From: Ruminiclostridium sp.
Lineage (GTDB): Bacteria; Bacillota_A; Clostridia; Oscillospirales; Ruminococcaceae
NCBI GenBank assembly: GCA_017550775.1
Contig: JAFZOA010000244.1
Span: 1 to 9,693 of the forward strand
Length of the DNA stretch: 9,693 nucleotides
Direction: 5' to 3'
Below the pieces are notes generated by a model. That model was not told the origin of the DNA. It saw nothing but the letters and a program-made list of their open reading frames with translations, and did no database searches. The translations under genes and the position numbers were made by a program. Within the stretch, counting starts at the first letter, position 1; every line of letters begins with the position of its first letter. Below, piece by piece: positions 1 through 6,457 of the stretch.

Positions 1-260
1 ATCTCATAGCGCCAGTAGGTTATGAGCTCCTTGCGCCCGTACTTTGCGATGTCCTTGCCGTCAACGATGATGCTCCCCTCGTCAATGGTATCCATTCCGC
101 CGAGCATATTAAGAACCGTTGTCTTGCCGGAGCCGGAAGGACCGAGAACTATCGCAAGCTCGCCCTTCTCGATGTCAAATGTGATACCGTCGGACGCGTT
201 GATCGTGATCTCGCCCATTCGGTACCGCTTATATACGTTTCTAACGGAAACAAATCCCAA
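1..260 (-). CDS. ABC transporter ATP-binding protein, MacB/LolD type (partial, C-terminus beyond left edge)
   Basis: The first 86 residues of an ABC ATPase are readable on the minus strand, starting FVSVRNVYKRYRMGE after the initiator. The Walker A motif GPSGSGKTT sits at residues 40-48, followed by LNMLGGMD and DEGSIIVDGKDI. The frame leaves the window just before the expected Q-loop, so signature and Walker B motifs cannot be seen. This N-terminal pattern is typical of the MacB/LolD/FtsE-like group, whose ATPases pair with a FtsX-like permease to export substrates or act mechanically on envelope proteins. The start chosen is TTG at 260-258, because AAGGAG at 274-269 lies 8 bases upstream. 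Another TTG at 266 would leave only 2 bases. The RBS sits within and just after the stop codon region of the FapA-like gene, with a gap of 16 bases, so the two are almost certainly co-transcribed. The substrate cannot be inferred; a permease gene is expected beyond the left edge. Confidence 0.9.
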   Translation of the reverse strand, partial: MGFVSVRNVYKRYRMGEITINASDGITFDIEKGELAIVLGPSGSGKTTVLNMLGGMDTIDEGSIIVDGKDIAKYGRKELITYWRYE

Positions 261-276
261 TTGCAAGTCTCCTTCG

Positions 277-1641
277 TCAGCGGATAACTACGTCCTTCGC
301 CTCGTTCATTCTTATGGTACAGGTGCCGGTCTTCTGAGCCACCACGAGCTGAGAATTGTTGATCCTTACGGTAACTCCCGGGAACGCCGCTCTCTTCACC
401 TTTACGCAAAGGTCGTTGGTATTCTCTATCTCATGCTCGATATCCGCGATACGTTCGTTGGTCTCCTTTATGAGTCCCATGTGTCCGAACTTCGCCTTTA
501 TGGAGCGCTTGAGCATTTCCTCCCTCTCCGGGGTGAGCGGGGCGACCTTCTTTTGCTGCTGAAGCGTCGTGCAGACCATTTCGAGCTGTGTGAGCTGGTT
601 CTCATAGCCCTTGAGCTGCTTTTTGAGCTCGGCGAGCTCCTCCGCGAGGACAGCCACGTTTCCAAGCACCACAAGAGTGCGCACATAAGCGTCCGAGCCT
701 AAGTAGTTCACCTCAATGTCCGACAGACAGGTGTACTTGCCGCCGACTATAACGGATTTTCCGCCCTGAACGGTGAGAGGACCGTCGCATTTCACGGTGC
801 AGGCGACAAAGCTCTGTGCCTTGATCGAACCGCCCGCGGTGATCTCGGAGTTCTCGCCGAAGTTAACGCTTATGTCTCCGCCTGCCGTGATCTTTGAGCT
901 TACGAACCCGAGACGGGCGCTTATGTCGCCTTCCGCCTCTATCACAGCACTGGTGACATTCCCGGCGATGCTTATGTTCCCGCCGGAGCGCACGATAAAG
1001 CCCTCGTTGACGTTGCCCTTGATGATAACGTCACCGATAAAATCTATGTTCCCGACAGAAAGGTCTATGTCGCTTACGACGATCTCCTTGTCCACCACGA
1101 AATGATCCTTGTTCCAGCGCAGGTTGCCCTGTATCGCGGCAATGAGGTGCTGACCGTCCGGAGAAAGCGCCACGCCGTTGCCGGTAACGATCTTCGCGGG
1201 CTTGCCGGGATACTGTGCGATCTCTATGCCTCTTATGTCGCGGCCGGGGGTACCGGGAGTCTCGGGGAATATATCGGCGATGACTGTGTCCTTCTCGATG
1301 TTCTGGATAAGACCGAGGTCGCGGAAATCCACGTTGCCGAACTCATCCGCCTTCATCTGCGCGCCGCTCTTGCGCTCATAATGATACACGAGATAGCCGT
1401 TCCTGCCGTCAACGGGCGGTTCTCCCCTTGCGAGAAGAACGCTGAGTCCGCCGTTGTCGAAAGCGTCCTTGAAAGCTTCCTCATCAATGCCGTATCTCAC
1501 GCCGTTGAGCGCCATAGCCTCACGGACTGCCTTCTCGGTAACGGGTCTTCCGCCGTTTTTGGGCGGTGAGATGCTCAGTCGTGCATTCATGAATTTATCG
1601 TCAACTTCAATAATAAAGGTTCCGTCGATAGGGTCTGCCAT
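277..1641 (-). CDS. FapA (flagellar assembly protein A, DUF342) family protein
   Basis: This protein of about 454 residues has the FapA/DUF342 layout. Counting from the in-frame ATG at 1650, an N-terminal region (about 1-170) carries the PGTPGRDIRG segment. A Gly-rich repetitive stretch (about 175-330, with units such as GNISIAGNV and GDISARLGFV) should form a right-handed parallel beta-helix. A charged coiled coil follows (about 332-412), then a short beta-rich C-terminal part. No signal peptide or membrane helix is seen, so it is probably cytoplasmic. The start at 1641 is preferred because the purine-rich AAGAGAG (1657-1651) is 9 bases upstream, whereas it directly abuts the ATG at 1650. 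FapA proteins were named from flagellar/polar localisation work, but many occur in non-flagellated Firmicutes with unknown roles. No flagellar gene is visible here, and the gene is coupled to an ABC ATPase instead, so a flagellar function should not be assumed. Confidence 0.9.
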   Translation of the reverse strand: MADPIDGTFIIEVDDKFMNARLSISPPKNGGRPVTEKAVREAMALNGVRYGIDEEAFKDAFDNGGLSVLLARGEPPVDGRNGYLVYHYERKSGAQMKADEFGNVDFRDLGLIQNIEKDTVIADIFPETPGTPGRDIRGIEIAQYPGKPAKIVTGNGVALSPDGQHLIAAIQGNLRWNKDHFVVDKEIVVSDIDLSVGNIDFIGDVIIKGNVNEGFIVRSGGNISIAGNVTSAVIEAEGDISARLGFVSSKITAGGDISVNFGENSEITAGGSIKAQSFVACTVKCDGPLTVQGGKSVIVGGKYTCLSDIEVNYLGSDAYVRTLVVLGNVAVLAEELAELKKQLKGYENQLTQLEMVCTTLQQQKKVAPLTPEREEMLKRSIKAKFGHMGLIKETNERIADIEHEIENTNDLCVKVKRAAFPGVTVRINNSQLVVAQKTGTCTIRMNEAKDVVIR

Positions 1642-1742
1642 ACTTATCATCTCTCTTCATAATTATGTGCGGTATTACTATCAGTTTAGCGGTTCAACAT
1701 ATCTGTCATTGATTTTCCGCAAATTGCATAATACATCAATTT

Positions 1743-1773
1743 ATTATAACACATTTTTATGAAAATTTCTACA
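1743..1773 (-). promoter_or_regulatory. Promoter of the fapA-like/ABC operon
   Basis: On the minus strand a perfect extended -10, TGTTATAAT, occupies 1751-1743. The -35 is poor (TGTAGA or similar around 1773-1768), as is common when an extended -10 is present. The surrounding 1740-1830 is very AT-rich. Transcription would start near 1736, giving a leader of about 95 bases before the ATG at 1641. An inverted repeat (1767-1774 and 1801-1808) overlaps the -35 side. Confidence 0.6.
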
Positions 1774-1808
1774 TTTTTTACACAAAAATTTTTTGGGTCA
1801 ATGTAGAA
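1767..1808. repeat. Inverted repeat TTCTACAT / ATGTAGAA flanking the fapA promoter
   Basis: TTCTACAT at 1767-1774 is exactly inverted as ATGTAGAA at 1801-1808, with a 26-base spacer. The match extends to about 12 bases per arm if one bulge is allowed. The left arm falls on the -35 side of the minus-strand promoter. On the plus strand the right arm is followed by a run of seven T (1809-1815), so a weak terminator reading is possible, but no plus-strand gene lies upstream. An operator for a dimeric regulator is the alternative. In such AT-rich DNA, chance is a real possibility. Confidence 0.35.
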
Positions 1809-1850
1809 TTTTTTTCAAATAAATTGAGCAAAAACACTAACAGATATTAC

Positions 1851-1873
1851 CTGACGGATAATTTTTCCGTCAG
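1851..1873 (-). terminator. Hairpin at the end of the MBOAT-DHHW-TM1266 operon
   Basis: CTGACGGA (1851-1858) and TCCGTCAG (1866-1873) form a perfect 8-bp stem with a 7-base loop, overlapping the TGA stop (1872-1870) of the TM1266-type gene. It sits exactly where a 3' terminator is expected. However, the T-rich tract on the minus strand comes only some 20 bases after the stem, so it is not a textbook intrinsic terminator and may serve as a 3' stabilising hairpin. Confidence 0.5.
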
Positions 1874-2118
1874 AAATTCTTCGCGAAAGCCGCCTTGACG
1901 CTCACCCCGTCTATACGTCCGAGCTTCCCGGACAAAGCGGATATAGCGTCCTGCGGTGCGTCCATGGCTATGCTTATTATACTTATCCCCTTCTCGCGGT
2001 AGGGTATGCCCATTCTTCCGATGATATACTCGCTGTAATCATGAAGCACCGAGTTCACCTTCTCCGCGGACTCCGTCTTCTCCACGATCACACCGACAAC
2101 TGCGACACGAGTTTCCAT
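1870..2118 (-). CDS. TM1266 family iron-only hydrogenase system putative regulator
   Basis: This 82-residue protein matches the TM1266 family, small ferredoxin-fold/ACT-like proteins found with [FeFe]-hydrogenase maturation genes. Diagnostic segments are RVAVVGVIVE at the N-terminus, the central IIGRMGIPYREKGISIIS (residues about 32-49) and LSGKLGRIDGVSVK near the C-terminus. Length is normal for the family. The ATG at 2118 is preceded by GGAGG with good spacing. The gene begins 11 bases after the DHHW gene ends and that gap supplies its RBS, so it is the last gene of the MBOAT-DHHW operon. Family members are thought to regulate or sense for the hydrogenase system, but a biochemical activity is not established. 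No hydE, hydF, hydG or hydrogenase gene is visible in this window. Recognition of the family is firm; its function is tentative. Confidence 0.88.
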   Translation of the reverse strand: METRVAVVGVIVEKTESAEKVNSVLHDYSEYIIGRMGIPYREKGISIISIAMDAPQDAISALSGKLGRIDGVSVKAAFAKNF

Positions 2119-2129
2119 ATTCCCCTCCG

Positions 2130-3275
2130 TTACCCCATATTGAGCTTTCTTACCTCGGTACCCTCCGAGAACGTGATAGCGTTGTACACGAACATCACCG
2201 AGTCGTAATTGTTCATTCTGATGCTTGATGTCAGATCGTTGATAAGGCGCAGGTCAAACACGTCGATACGGCTGAAATGCGCCGTCAGGAACGGTATCAG
2301 CGAGTTTGCGTAGCTGTCCTTGAATATCAGCAGCGCCGGGCCGTCCGAGCCGGTCTCTATGCTCAGATACGGCACGTTGGGACCCGTAAAGGAGCTGTAC
2401 TTGTCCTTGACGTCAAGATACTCCCGGAAGTACAGGCTGTCGTATGACGTGCTCTTTCCGCCGTCGTTCACGGTCATTTTAAGCGCGTGATCCGTCTTTA
2501 AATGGTAGTAGTCTATTATGTCCGGCGTTATCGTGTCGTCGAGTGTCTTCGAGTACAGCGTTCCCCTGAACGAGCTTGACGCGTGCTCGATGTCGTATTC
2601 GTTCAGCTCGGACGGCTTGAAGCCCATTACCTTAGCCGCGTCATAGTACGCGAGGTACGCGCCGAACGATGTCCAGTGGTGATCGGTGCGGTAGTAGATG
2701 TAGTCCTCCGCGTGCGCCTTCATAGTGGGTATCACGTTGATAGTCTGAACACTGTCAAGGTTCTCGTGACAGAATTCGAGCAGTTCCGACTGACTTCCGA
2801 CAGGCGCGCTGGACGGGAACAGGTCGGAATACACCTCCTGCGAAGTGGGCGCAAGCAGGAAGTACATCTGCGTGTCCGGATTGCGCTCGGCAAACTTGTT
2901 CATCGCTTTGAGGTTCTTGGAAATGAACTCCTCGTCGAAGCCCTCCCATATCTGCATCATTCTGTCGTCGGCGGTGAATACGCCCTTTATATCCACCTTT
3001 CCGATCAGCCGTTCGGTGCCGTTGCGAAGCTTTATCCACTGCTCACGCCCGAAAAACCTGTCCGAGAACCATTTCTCGATTCCGGTCATGAGCTTCTCGG
3101 ACTTGTATGTCTCCACAGATACCTCCGGGAATGTCGCAAGCCTGCGGTTCTCGTTCTCCGAGAACGGCGAGGGGTCCTCCGGCAGCGTCAGGAACGTCAT
3201 CACCGGAAATACGGCAAGCATCGCCGCGAACAGCGCTACCGTCACTATCTTGTATGCCTTTGTCTTCTTCTTCAT
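2130..3275 (-). CDS. DHHW family protein (AlgX/AlgJ-like, SGNH-type surface acylation factor)
   Basis: This 381-residue protein has a short basic N-terminus and one hydrophobic segment (about 8-30), so it is probably membrane-anchored with the catalytic part outside. The family sequence NENRRLATFPEVS follows at 41-53. The defining TDHHWTSFGAYLAY lies at 197-210 (DHHW at 198-201), and a later FKDSYANSLIPFL block at 318-330 would supply the nucleophilic Ser321 of an SGNH-like fold. DHHW proteins are related to AlgX/AlgJ, which take acyl groups delivered across the membrane by an MBOAT protein and transfer them to a polysaccharide. The MBOAT gene lies immediately upstream with an 11-base gap, and the GAGG of this gene's RBS touches the MBOAT stop codon, which supports a working pair. 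The acceptor polymer is unknown; a wall or exopolysaccharide is inferred. Confidence 0.9.
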   Translation of the reverse strand: MKKKTKAYKIVTVALFAAMLAVFPVMTFLTLPEDPSPFSENENRRLATFPEVSVETYKSEKLMTGIEKWFSDRFFGREQWIKLRNGTERLIGKVDIKGVFTADDRMMQIWEGFDEEFISKNLKAMNKFAERNPDTQMYFLLAPTSQEVYSDLFPSSAPVGSQSELLEFCHENLDSVQTINVIPTMKAHAEDYIYYRTDHHWTSFGAYLAYYDAAKVMGFKPSELNEYDIEHASSSFRGTLYSKTLDDTITPDIIDYYHLKTDHALKMTVNDGGKSTSYDSLYFREYLDVKDKYSSFTGPNVPYLSIETGSDGPALLIFKDSYANSLIPFLTAHFSRIDVFDLRLINDLTSSIRMNNYDSVMFVYNAITFSEGTEVRKLNMG

Positions 3276-3286
3276 TTATACATTCC

Positions 3287-4732
3287 TCAGAAATTAAAGT
3301 ACAGGAAGGGGTTGTACGACGCGTCCACAAGATACGCCACACAGAGCAGGAACACGCCCGCCTTGCATACCGGCATAAGCGAATGAACAACAGCCGGAGC
3401 CCGCTTCTCCGCGCGCTCGGTGAGTATCTTCCACGCGTCGGTCGCCGCGAATATACCGACTACCAGCACTATGCCGTAGTTCACCAGCAGATACATCGCC
3501 GAGTTGTCGAACAGGACTCCCGACGAGCCGAACATAGCCCCGAAGTACGAGAGCGCCGCACCGATGTCCGGCGACGCGAACAGCACCCACCCGAACATAA
3601 CGAGAAGCATCGTATATAGCCACTGTATCGCCGTCGGTAGCTTCTCCAGCAGCTTCCCGAGGAACAGCCTTTCCGCGATTATCACCACGCCGTACAGCAC
3701 GCCCCAGATGATAAACGTCCAGTCCGCGCCGTGCCAGATACCGGTCAGTAGCCACACTATACCGAGGTTCATCACCGTCCGTCCGAGTCCCTTGCGGTTG
3801 CCGCCCAGCGGTATATACACATAGCTGCGGAACCACGCGCCGAGCGTGATGTGCCAGCGCCGCCAGAACTCCGAAATGCTCTTTGAGAGGTAGGGGTAGT
3901 TGAAGTTCTCCGGAAACGTGAATCCGAGCATTTTCCCGAGGCCGATCGCCATGTCGGAATAGCCCGAGAAGTCGAAGTATATCTGCAAGGTATAGGCGAT
4001 GATGCCGAGCCACGCGCTCGATACGCTCACAGCGCTTCCCGCCTGAACGTCCTCAAGCACGGTGTCCCACATCGCGCCGATGCTGTTCGCGATGAGCACC
4101 TTTTTGCCCATACCGGTGACAAAGCGCAGGATCCCGTCATACAGCTTGTCAATGTCCACCGTACGGCGGTCTATCTCCTTCGAGATATCCGAGTAGCGCA
4201 CGATAGGCCCCGCCACGAGCTGCGGGAACATGGTCACGAACGCGCCGAAGTTTATCGGGTTCTTCTGCACCTCGATCTCTCCGCGGTACATATCTATCGT
4301 GTAGGACATGGACTGGAACGTGAAGAAGCTTATACCTATCGGGAGCGTGTTCAGCGGGAGATCGCCGATACCGAGGAAGAACGCCTTGCTTATGTCGAGC
4401 ACGTTCTCTCCGGCTATCGCGTTGATGTTCTCCGCCACAAAGCCGCTGTACTTGAACAGTCCGAGCAGTGTCAGGTTCATGACTATCGAAACGATAAGAC
4501 AGGTAAGCCGTATCGCCTTTTTCTTACCGAACTTCCAGATCACGATACCCGCACAATAGTCGATAAGCGTGGATATGAGCATTATCACGATATACGACGG
4601 CTCTCCCCATGCGTAGAAGATAAGGCTTGACGCGAAGAGAACAAAGTTCTTAGCCCATTTCGGGACGATGTAGTATATCGTAAGCGTTCCTATCAGGAAC
4701 ATGAATATGAACACAAGACTTGAAAAAACCAT
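3287..4732 (-). CDS. MBOAT family O-acyltransferase (AlgI/DltB-like)
   Basis: This 481-residue polytopic membrane protein carries clear MBOAT landmarks: FFTFQSMSYTIDMYRGE (136-152), MFPQLVAGPIVRY (168-180), DFSGYSDMAIG (254-264), SEFWRRWHITLGAWFRSYVY (287-306) and TGIWHGADWTFIIWG (330-344). The last contains the invariant histidine, His334. MBOAT proteins of this branch move an acyl, usually acetyl, group from a cytoplasmic donor across the membrane for O-acylation of an exported polymer. The length fits AlgI-type proteins. It differs from DltB in context, since no dltA, dltC or dltD is present and a DHHW partner follows instead. The ATG at 4732 has GAGG about 5 bases upstream. The gene opens a three-gene operon behind a consensus promoter, with a leader of only about 40 bases. 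The exact substrate cannot be read from sequence. Confidence 0.94.
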   Translation of the reverse strand: MVFSSLVFIFMFLIGTLTIYYIVPKWAKNFVLFASSLIFYAWGEPSYIVIMLISTLIDYCAGIVIWKFGKKKAIRLTCLIVSIVMNLTLLGLFKYSGFVAENINAIAGENVLDISKAFFLGIGDLPLNTLPIGISFFTFQSMSYTIDMYRGEIEVQKNPINFGAFVTMFPQLVAGPIVRYSDISKEIDRRTVDIDKLYDGILRFVTGMGKKVLIANSIGAMWDTVLEDVQAGSAVSVSSAWLGIIAYTLQIYFDFSGYSDMAIGLGKMLGFTFPENFNYPYLSKSISEFWRRWHITLGAWFRSYVYIPLGGNRKGLGRTVMNLGIVWLLTGIWHGADWTFIIWGVLYGVVIIAERLFLGKLLEKLPTAIQWLYTMLLVMFGWVLFASPDIGAALSYFGAMFGSSGVLFDNSAMYLLVNYGIVLVVGIFAATDAWKILTERAEKRAPAVVHSLMPVCKAGVFLLCVAYLVDASYNPFLYFNF

Positions 4733-4778
4733 ATTTCCTCTTTAAAACAGTATTCTTGTCAAAAAACGAACACCACTA

Positions 4779-4807
4779 ATTATAATACACAACTCCGTAT
4801 TTGTCAA
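4779..4807 (-). promoter_or_regulatory. Consensus sigma-A promoter of the MBOAT operon
   Basis: Read on the minus strand, TTGACA (4807-4802), a 17-base spacer and TATAAT (4784-4779) match the vegetative consensus at all twelve positions. Transcription should start near 4772, about 40 bases before the MBOAT ATG. The -35 box is one arm of a dyad shared with the divergent plus-strand promoter. Confidence 0.88.
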
Positions 4808-4823
4808 TACATCACACATTGAC
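4803..4823. promoter_or_regulatory. Dyad joining the two divergent -35 boxes (possible operator)
   Basis: GTCAAT (4803-4808) and ATTGAC (4818-4823) are perfect inverted copies separated by 9 bases. Each arm contains most of one -35 hexamer. Two back-to-back TTGAC boxes with a shared flanking base would create such symmetry on their own, so the dyad may have no regulatory meaning. A protein bound here would nevertheless cover both promoters. Confidence 0.35.
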
Positions 4824-4847
4824 TTATGTATAAAGGTATGCTATAAT
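4819..4847 (+). promoter_or_regulatory. Promoter of the AmmeMemoRadiSam operon
   Basis: TTGACT (4819-4824), a 17-base spacer and TATAAT (4842-4847) are present, with the -10 extended by TGC (4839-4841). This is a strong vegetative-type promoter on the plus strand. Transcription would start near 4854, leaving an unusually long leader of about 205 bases before the ATG at 5061. Confidence 0.85.
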
Positions 4848-4894
4848 GATAACAAAAGACCACGCGTTGTTACGACATCCGGTTGATTTTCTCA

Positions 4895-5036
4895 GTTAAC
4901 AGTTTACAGGTTACAGTTTACAGGTTTGGTGCGCGCTTCGCGCGAGGTTTTAAATTGTGACGAGATACGAAATTATGCTTCTCACAATTCAGATTTGCAG
5001 CAAAGCTGAATACAATTATCAATTATCAATTATAAA
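4895..5036. repeat. Repeat- and hairpin-rich leader segment, possible small repetitive element
   Basis: This part of the 4733-5060 spacer holds no gene but is densely structured. ACAGTTTACAGGTT is repeated exactly in tandem at 4899-4912 and 4913-4926. A GC hairpin, CGCGC-TTC-GCGCG, lies at 4932-4944 and is followed by AGGTTTT. AATTGTGA (4953-4960) and TCACAATT (4982-4989) are inverted copies. An arm pair TTCAG-A-TTTG / CAAA-G-CTGAA (4988-5010) forms a near-perfect hairpin with one mismatch. Finally CAATTAT occurs three times in tandem (5013-5033). The segment would be in the mRNA leader of the downstream gene. It may be a non-coding intergenic repeat dispersed in the genome, or a structured 5' UTR; no known riboswitch class is recognised. 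Confidence 0.55.
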
Positions 5037-5060
5037 TTAAAAAAACTCCGAGGTGATACT

Positions 5061-6446
5061 ATGTCAATTACAGCTTCATTCATGGTTCCCCACCCGCCGA
5101 TGATCGTTCCCGCAGTCGGGCGCGGAAGCGAGGCACAGGTCGCGGCGACCACTGCCGCTTACGAACAGGCGGCCGATGAGATCGCGGCGCTCGCCCCAGA
5201 TACGATCATCATTTCAAGCCCTCACTCTGTCATCTACGCGGACTACTTCCACATTTCACCACGTTCGGGAGCTTCCGGCTCGTTCTCGCGGTTCGGAGCG
5301 CCCCAGGTGAGCTTCAACGAGAGCTACGACACCGAGCTTGTGCAGCTAACAGTACAGCTTGCCCGTGAGCAGGGCTTCCCGGCGGGAACTCTGGGCGAGA
5401 AAGACCCGGAGCTTGACCACGGGACTATGGTGCCGCTGTACTTCATACGCCGGAAGTACAAGGGCGGTAAGATCATGCGCGTAGGGCTGTCCGGACTGCC
5501 GCTCACCGAGCACTACCGGTTCGGTATGCTTATCCGGGAAGCGGTGGAAAAGCTCGGGAGAAAGGCCGTGTATGTCGCGAGCGGCGACCTCTCGCACAAG
5601 CTTCAGGAGTACGGACCTTACGGCTTCGCGCCGGAGGGCCCCGAGTACGACCGGCGGATAATGGACGTATGCGGGAGAGGCGCGTTCGGGGAGCTTTTCG
5701 ACTTCGACGAGAGCTTCTGCGACAGCGCCGCCGAGTGCGGTCACCGCTCCTTCGTGATAATGGCGGGCGCGCTGGACGGACAGGCGGTAAAGACGACGGC
5801 GCTCTCTCACGAGGACGTTACCGGCGTAGGCTACGGTATCTGCACGTTCTACCCGACCGGCACGGACAGCGAACGCCGCTTCCTCGACAGGTACTTTGAG
5901 AAACGGGAACGGGAGCTTGCCGAGAAGCGCTCCGGCTCGGACGAATATGTGAAGCTTGCGGTGAAATCCCTCGAAAGCTATATCCTGCACGGCGAGCATA
6001 TCTCCGTTCCGGCTGGGCTCCCCCCGGAAATGCTGAATACACAGGCGGGCGCGTTCGTGTCAATTCACAAGCACGGACAGCTTCGCGGCTGCATCGGGAC
6101 TATCGCGCCGACGACAAGCTGCGTGGCGGAGGAGATAATCACCAACGCGATAAGCGCCTCCACCCGTGACCCGCGCTTTGACCCGATCACCGCAGACGAG
6201 CTGGAATGGCTCGAAGTCAACGTGGATGTGCTCGGCGAGCCGGAGAACATACCTTCGGCGGATATGCTTGACGTAAAGCGCTACGGCGTTATCGTCACGA
6301 GCGGCTACAAGCGGGGACTGCTGCTCCCCGACCTCGACGGCGTTGACACAGTCGAGCAGCAGATCGGCATTGCCCGCCGCAAGGCCGGTATCGGCGCAGG
6401 TGAGAATATAAAGCTCCAGCGGTTTGAAGTCGTGCGGCATTACTGA
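5061..6446 (+). CDS. amrA: AmmeMemoRadiSam system protein: MEMO/LigB-like domain fused to AMMECR1 domain
   Basis: This 461-residue protein joins two parts that are separate genes in many genomes. Residues about 3-265 resemble class III extradiol dioxygenase (LigB)/MEMO proteins. Candidate metal ligands or active-site residues are His11 in VPHPP, His55 in SPHS, His120 in [10 protein letters not shown], His179 in SGDLSHK, and Cys226/His228 in ECGHRS. Residues about 293-461 form the AMMECR1 domain, with [15 protein letters not shown] (332-346) including the family hallmark LRGCIG. The ATG at 5061 follows GAGGTG at normal spacing. The radical SAM partner starts 11 bases downstream, completing the conserved AmmeMemoRadiSam set. 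No membrane segment or signal peptide is seen, so the protein is cytoplasmic. The biochemical role of the system is not established: the dioxygenase-like fold does not prove ring cleavage, and human MEMO1 has been described as a metal-binding protein. The symbol amrA follows the naming of AMMECR1-containing members. Confidence 0.92.
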   Translation: MSITASFMVPHPPMIVPAVGRGSEAQVAATTAAYEQAADEIAALAPDTIIISSPHSVIYADYFHISPRSGASGSFSRFGAPQVSFNESYDTELVQLTVQLAREQGFPAGTLGEKDPELDHGTMVPLYFIRRKYKGGKIMRVGLSGLPLTEHYRFGMLIREAVEKLGRKAVYVASGDLSHKLQEYGPYGFAPEGPEYDRRIMDVCGRGAFGELFDFDESFCDSAAECGHRSFVIMAGALDGQAVKTTALSHEDVTGVGYGICTFYPTGTDSERRFLDRYFEKRERELAEKRSGSDEYVKLAVKSLESYILHGEHISVPAGLPPEMLNTQAGAFVSIHKHGQLRGCIGTIAPTTSCVAEEIITNAISASTRDPRFDPITADELEWLEVNVDVLGEPENIPSADMLDVKRYGVIVTSGYKRGLLLPDLDGVDTVEQQIGIARRKAGIGAGENIKLQRFEVVRHY

Positions 6447-6457
6447 GAGGTGAAAAA

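Noticed and set aside
22..702. Plus-strand open frame of 226 codons
   Set aside because: It lies antisense to the end of the FapA-like gene and to the ABC ATPase, both of which have clear family motifs. Its translation is low in complexity and matches no family I recognise.
1641..1650. ATG at 1650 as the FapA-like gene start
   Set aside because: The purine-rich ribosome site ends directly at this ATG, leaving no spacing, whereas the in-frame ATG at 1641 has 9 bases. The difference is only three residues and is not certain.
2583..3386. Plus-strand open frame of 267 codons
   Set aside because: It is antisense to the DHHW gene and the MBOAT C-terminus. No RBS or recognisable domain is present.
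3294..4013. Minus-strand open frame of 239 codons within the MBOAT gene
   Set aside because: It is a shifted frame of the same strand. The MBOAT frame carries all family motifs including the WHG histidine.
3287..4732. DltB (teichoic acid D-alanylation) identity for the MBOAT protein
   Set aside because: No dltA, dltC or dltD neighbour is present and a DHHW/AlgX-like gene follows, which fits polysaccharide O-acylation better.
4899..5033. Possible CRISPR array or transposon remnant
   Set aside because: The repeats are 14 and 7 bases long, directly tandem and without spacers, so this is not CRISPR. No transposase fragment, clear terminal inverted repeats or target-site duplication was found, so a MITE is not claimed.
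5346..5999. Minus-strand open frame of 217 codons
   Set aside because: It is antisense to the MEMO-like domain and has no domain signal of its own.
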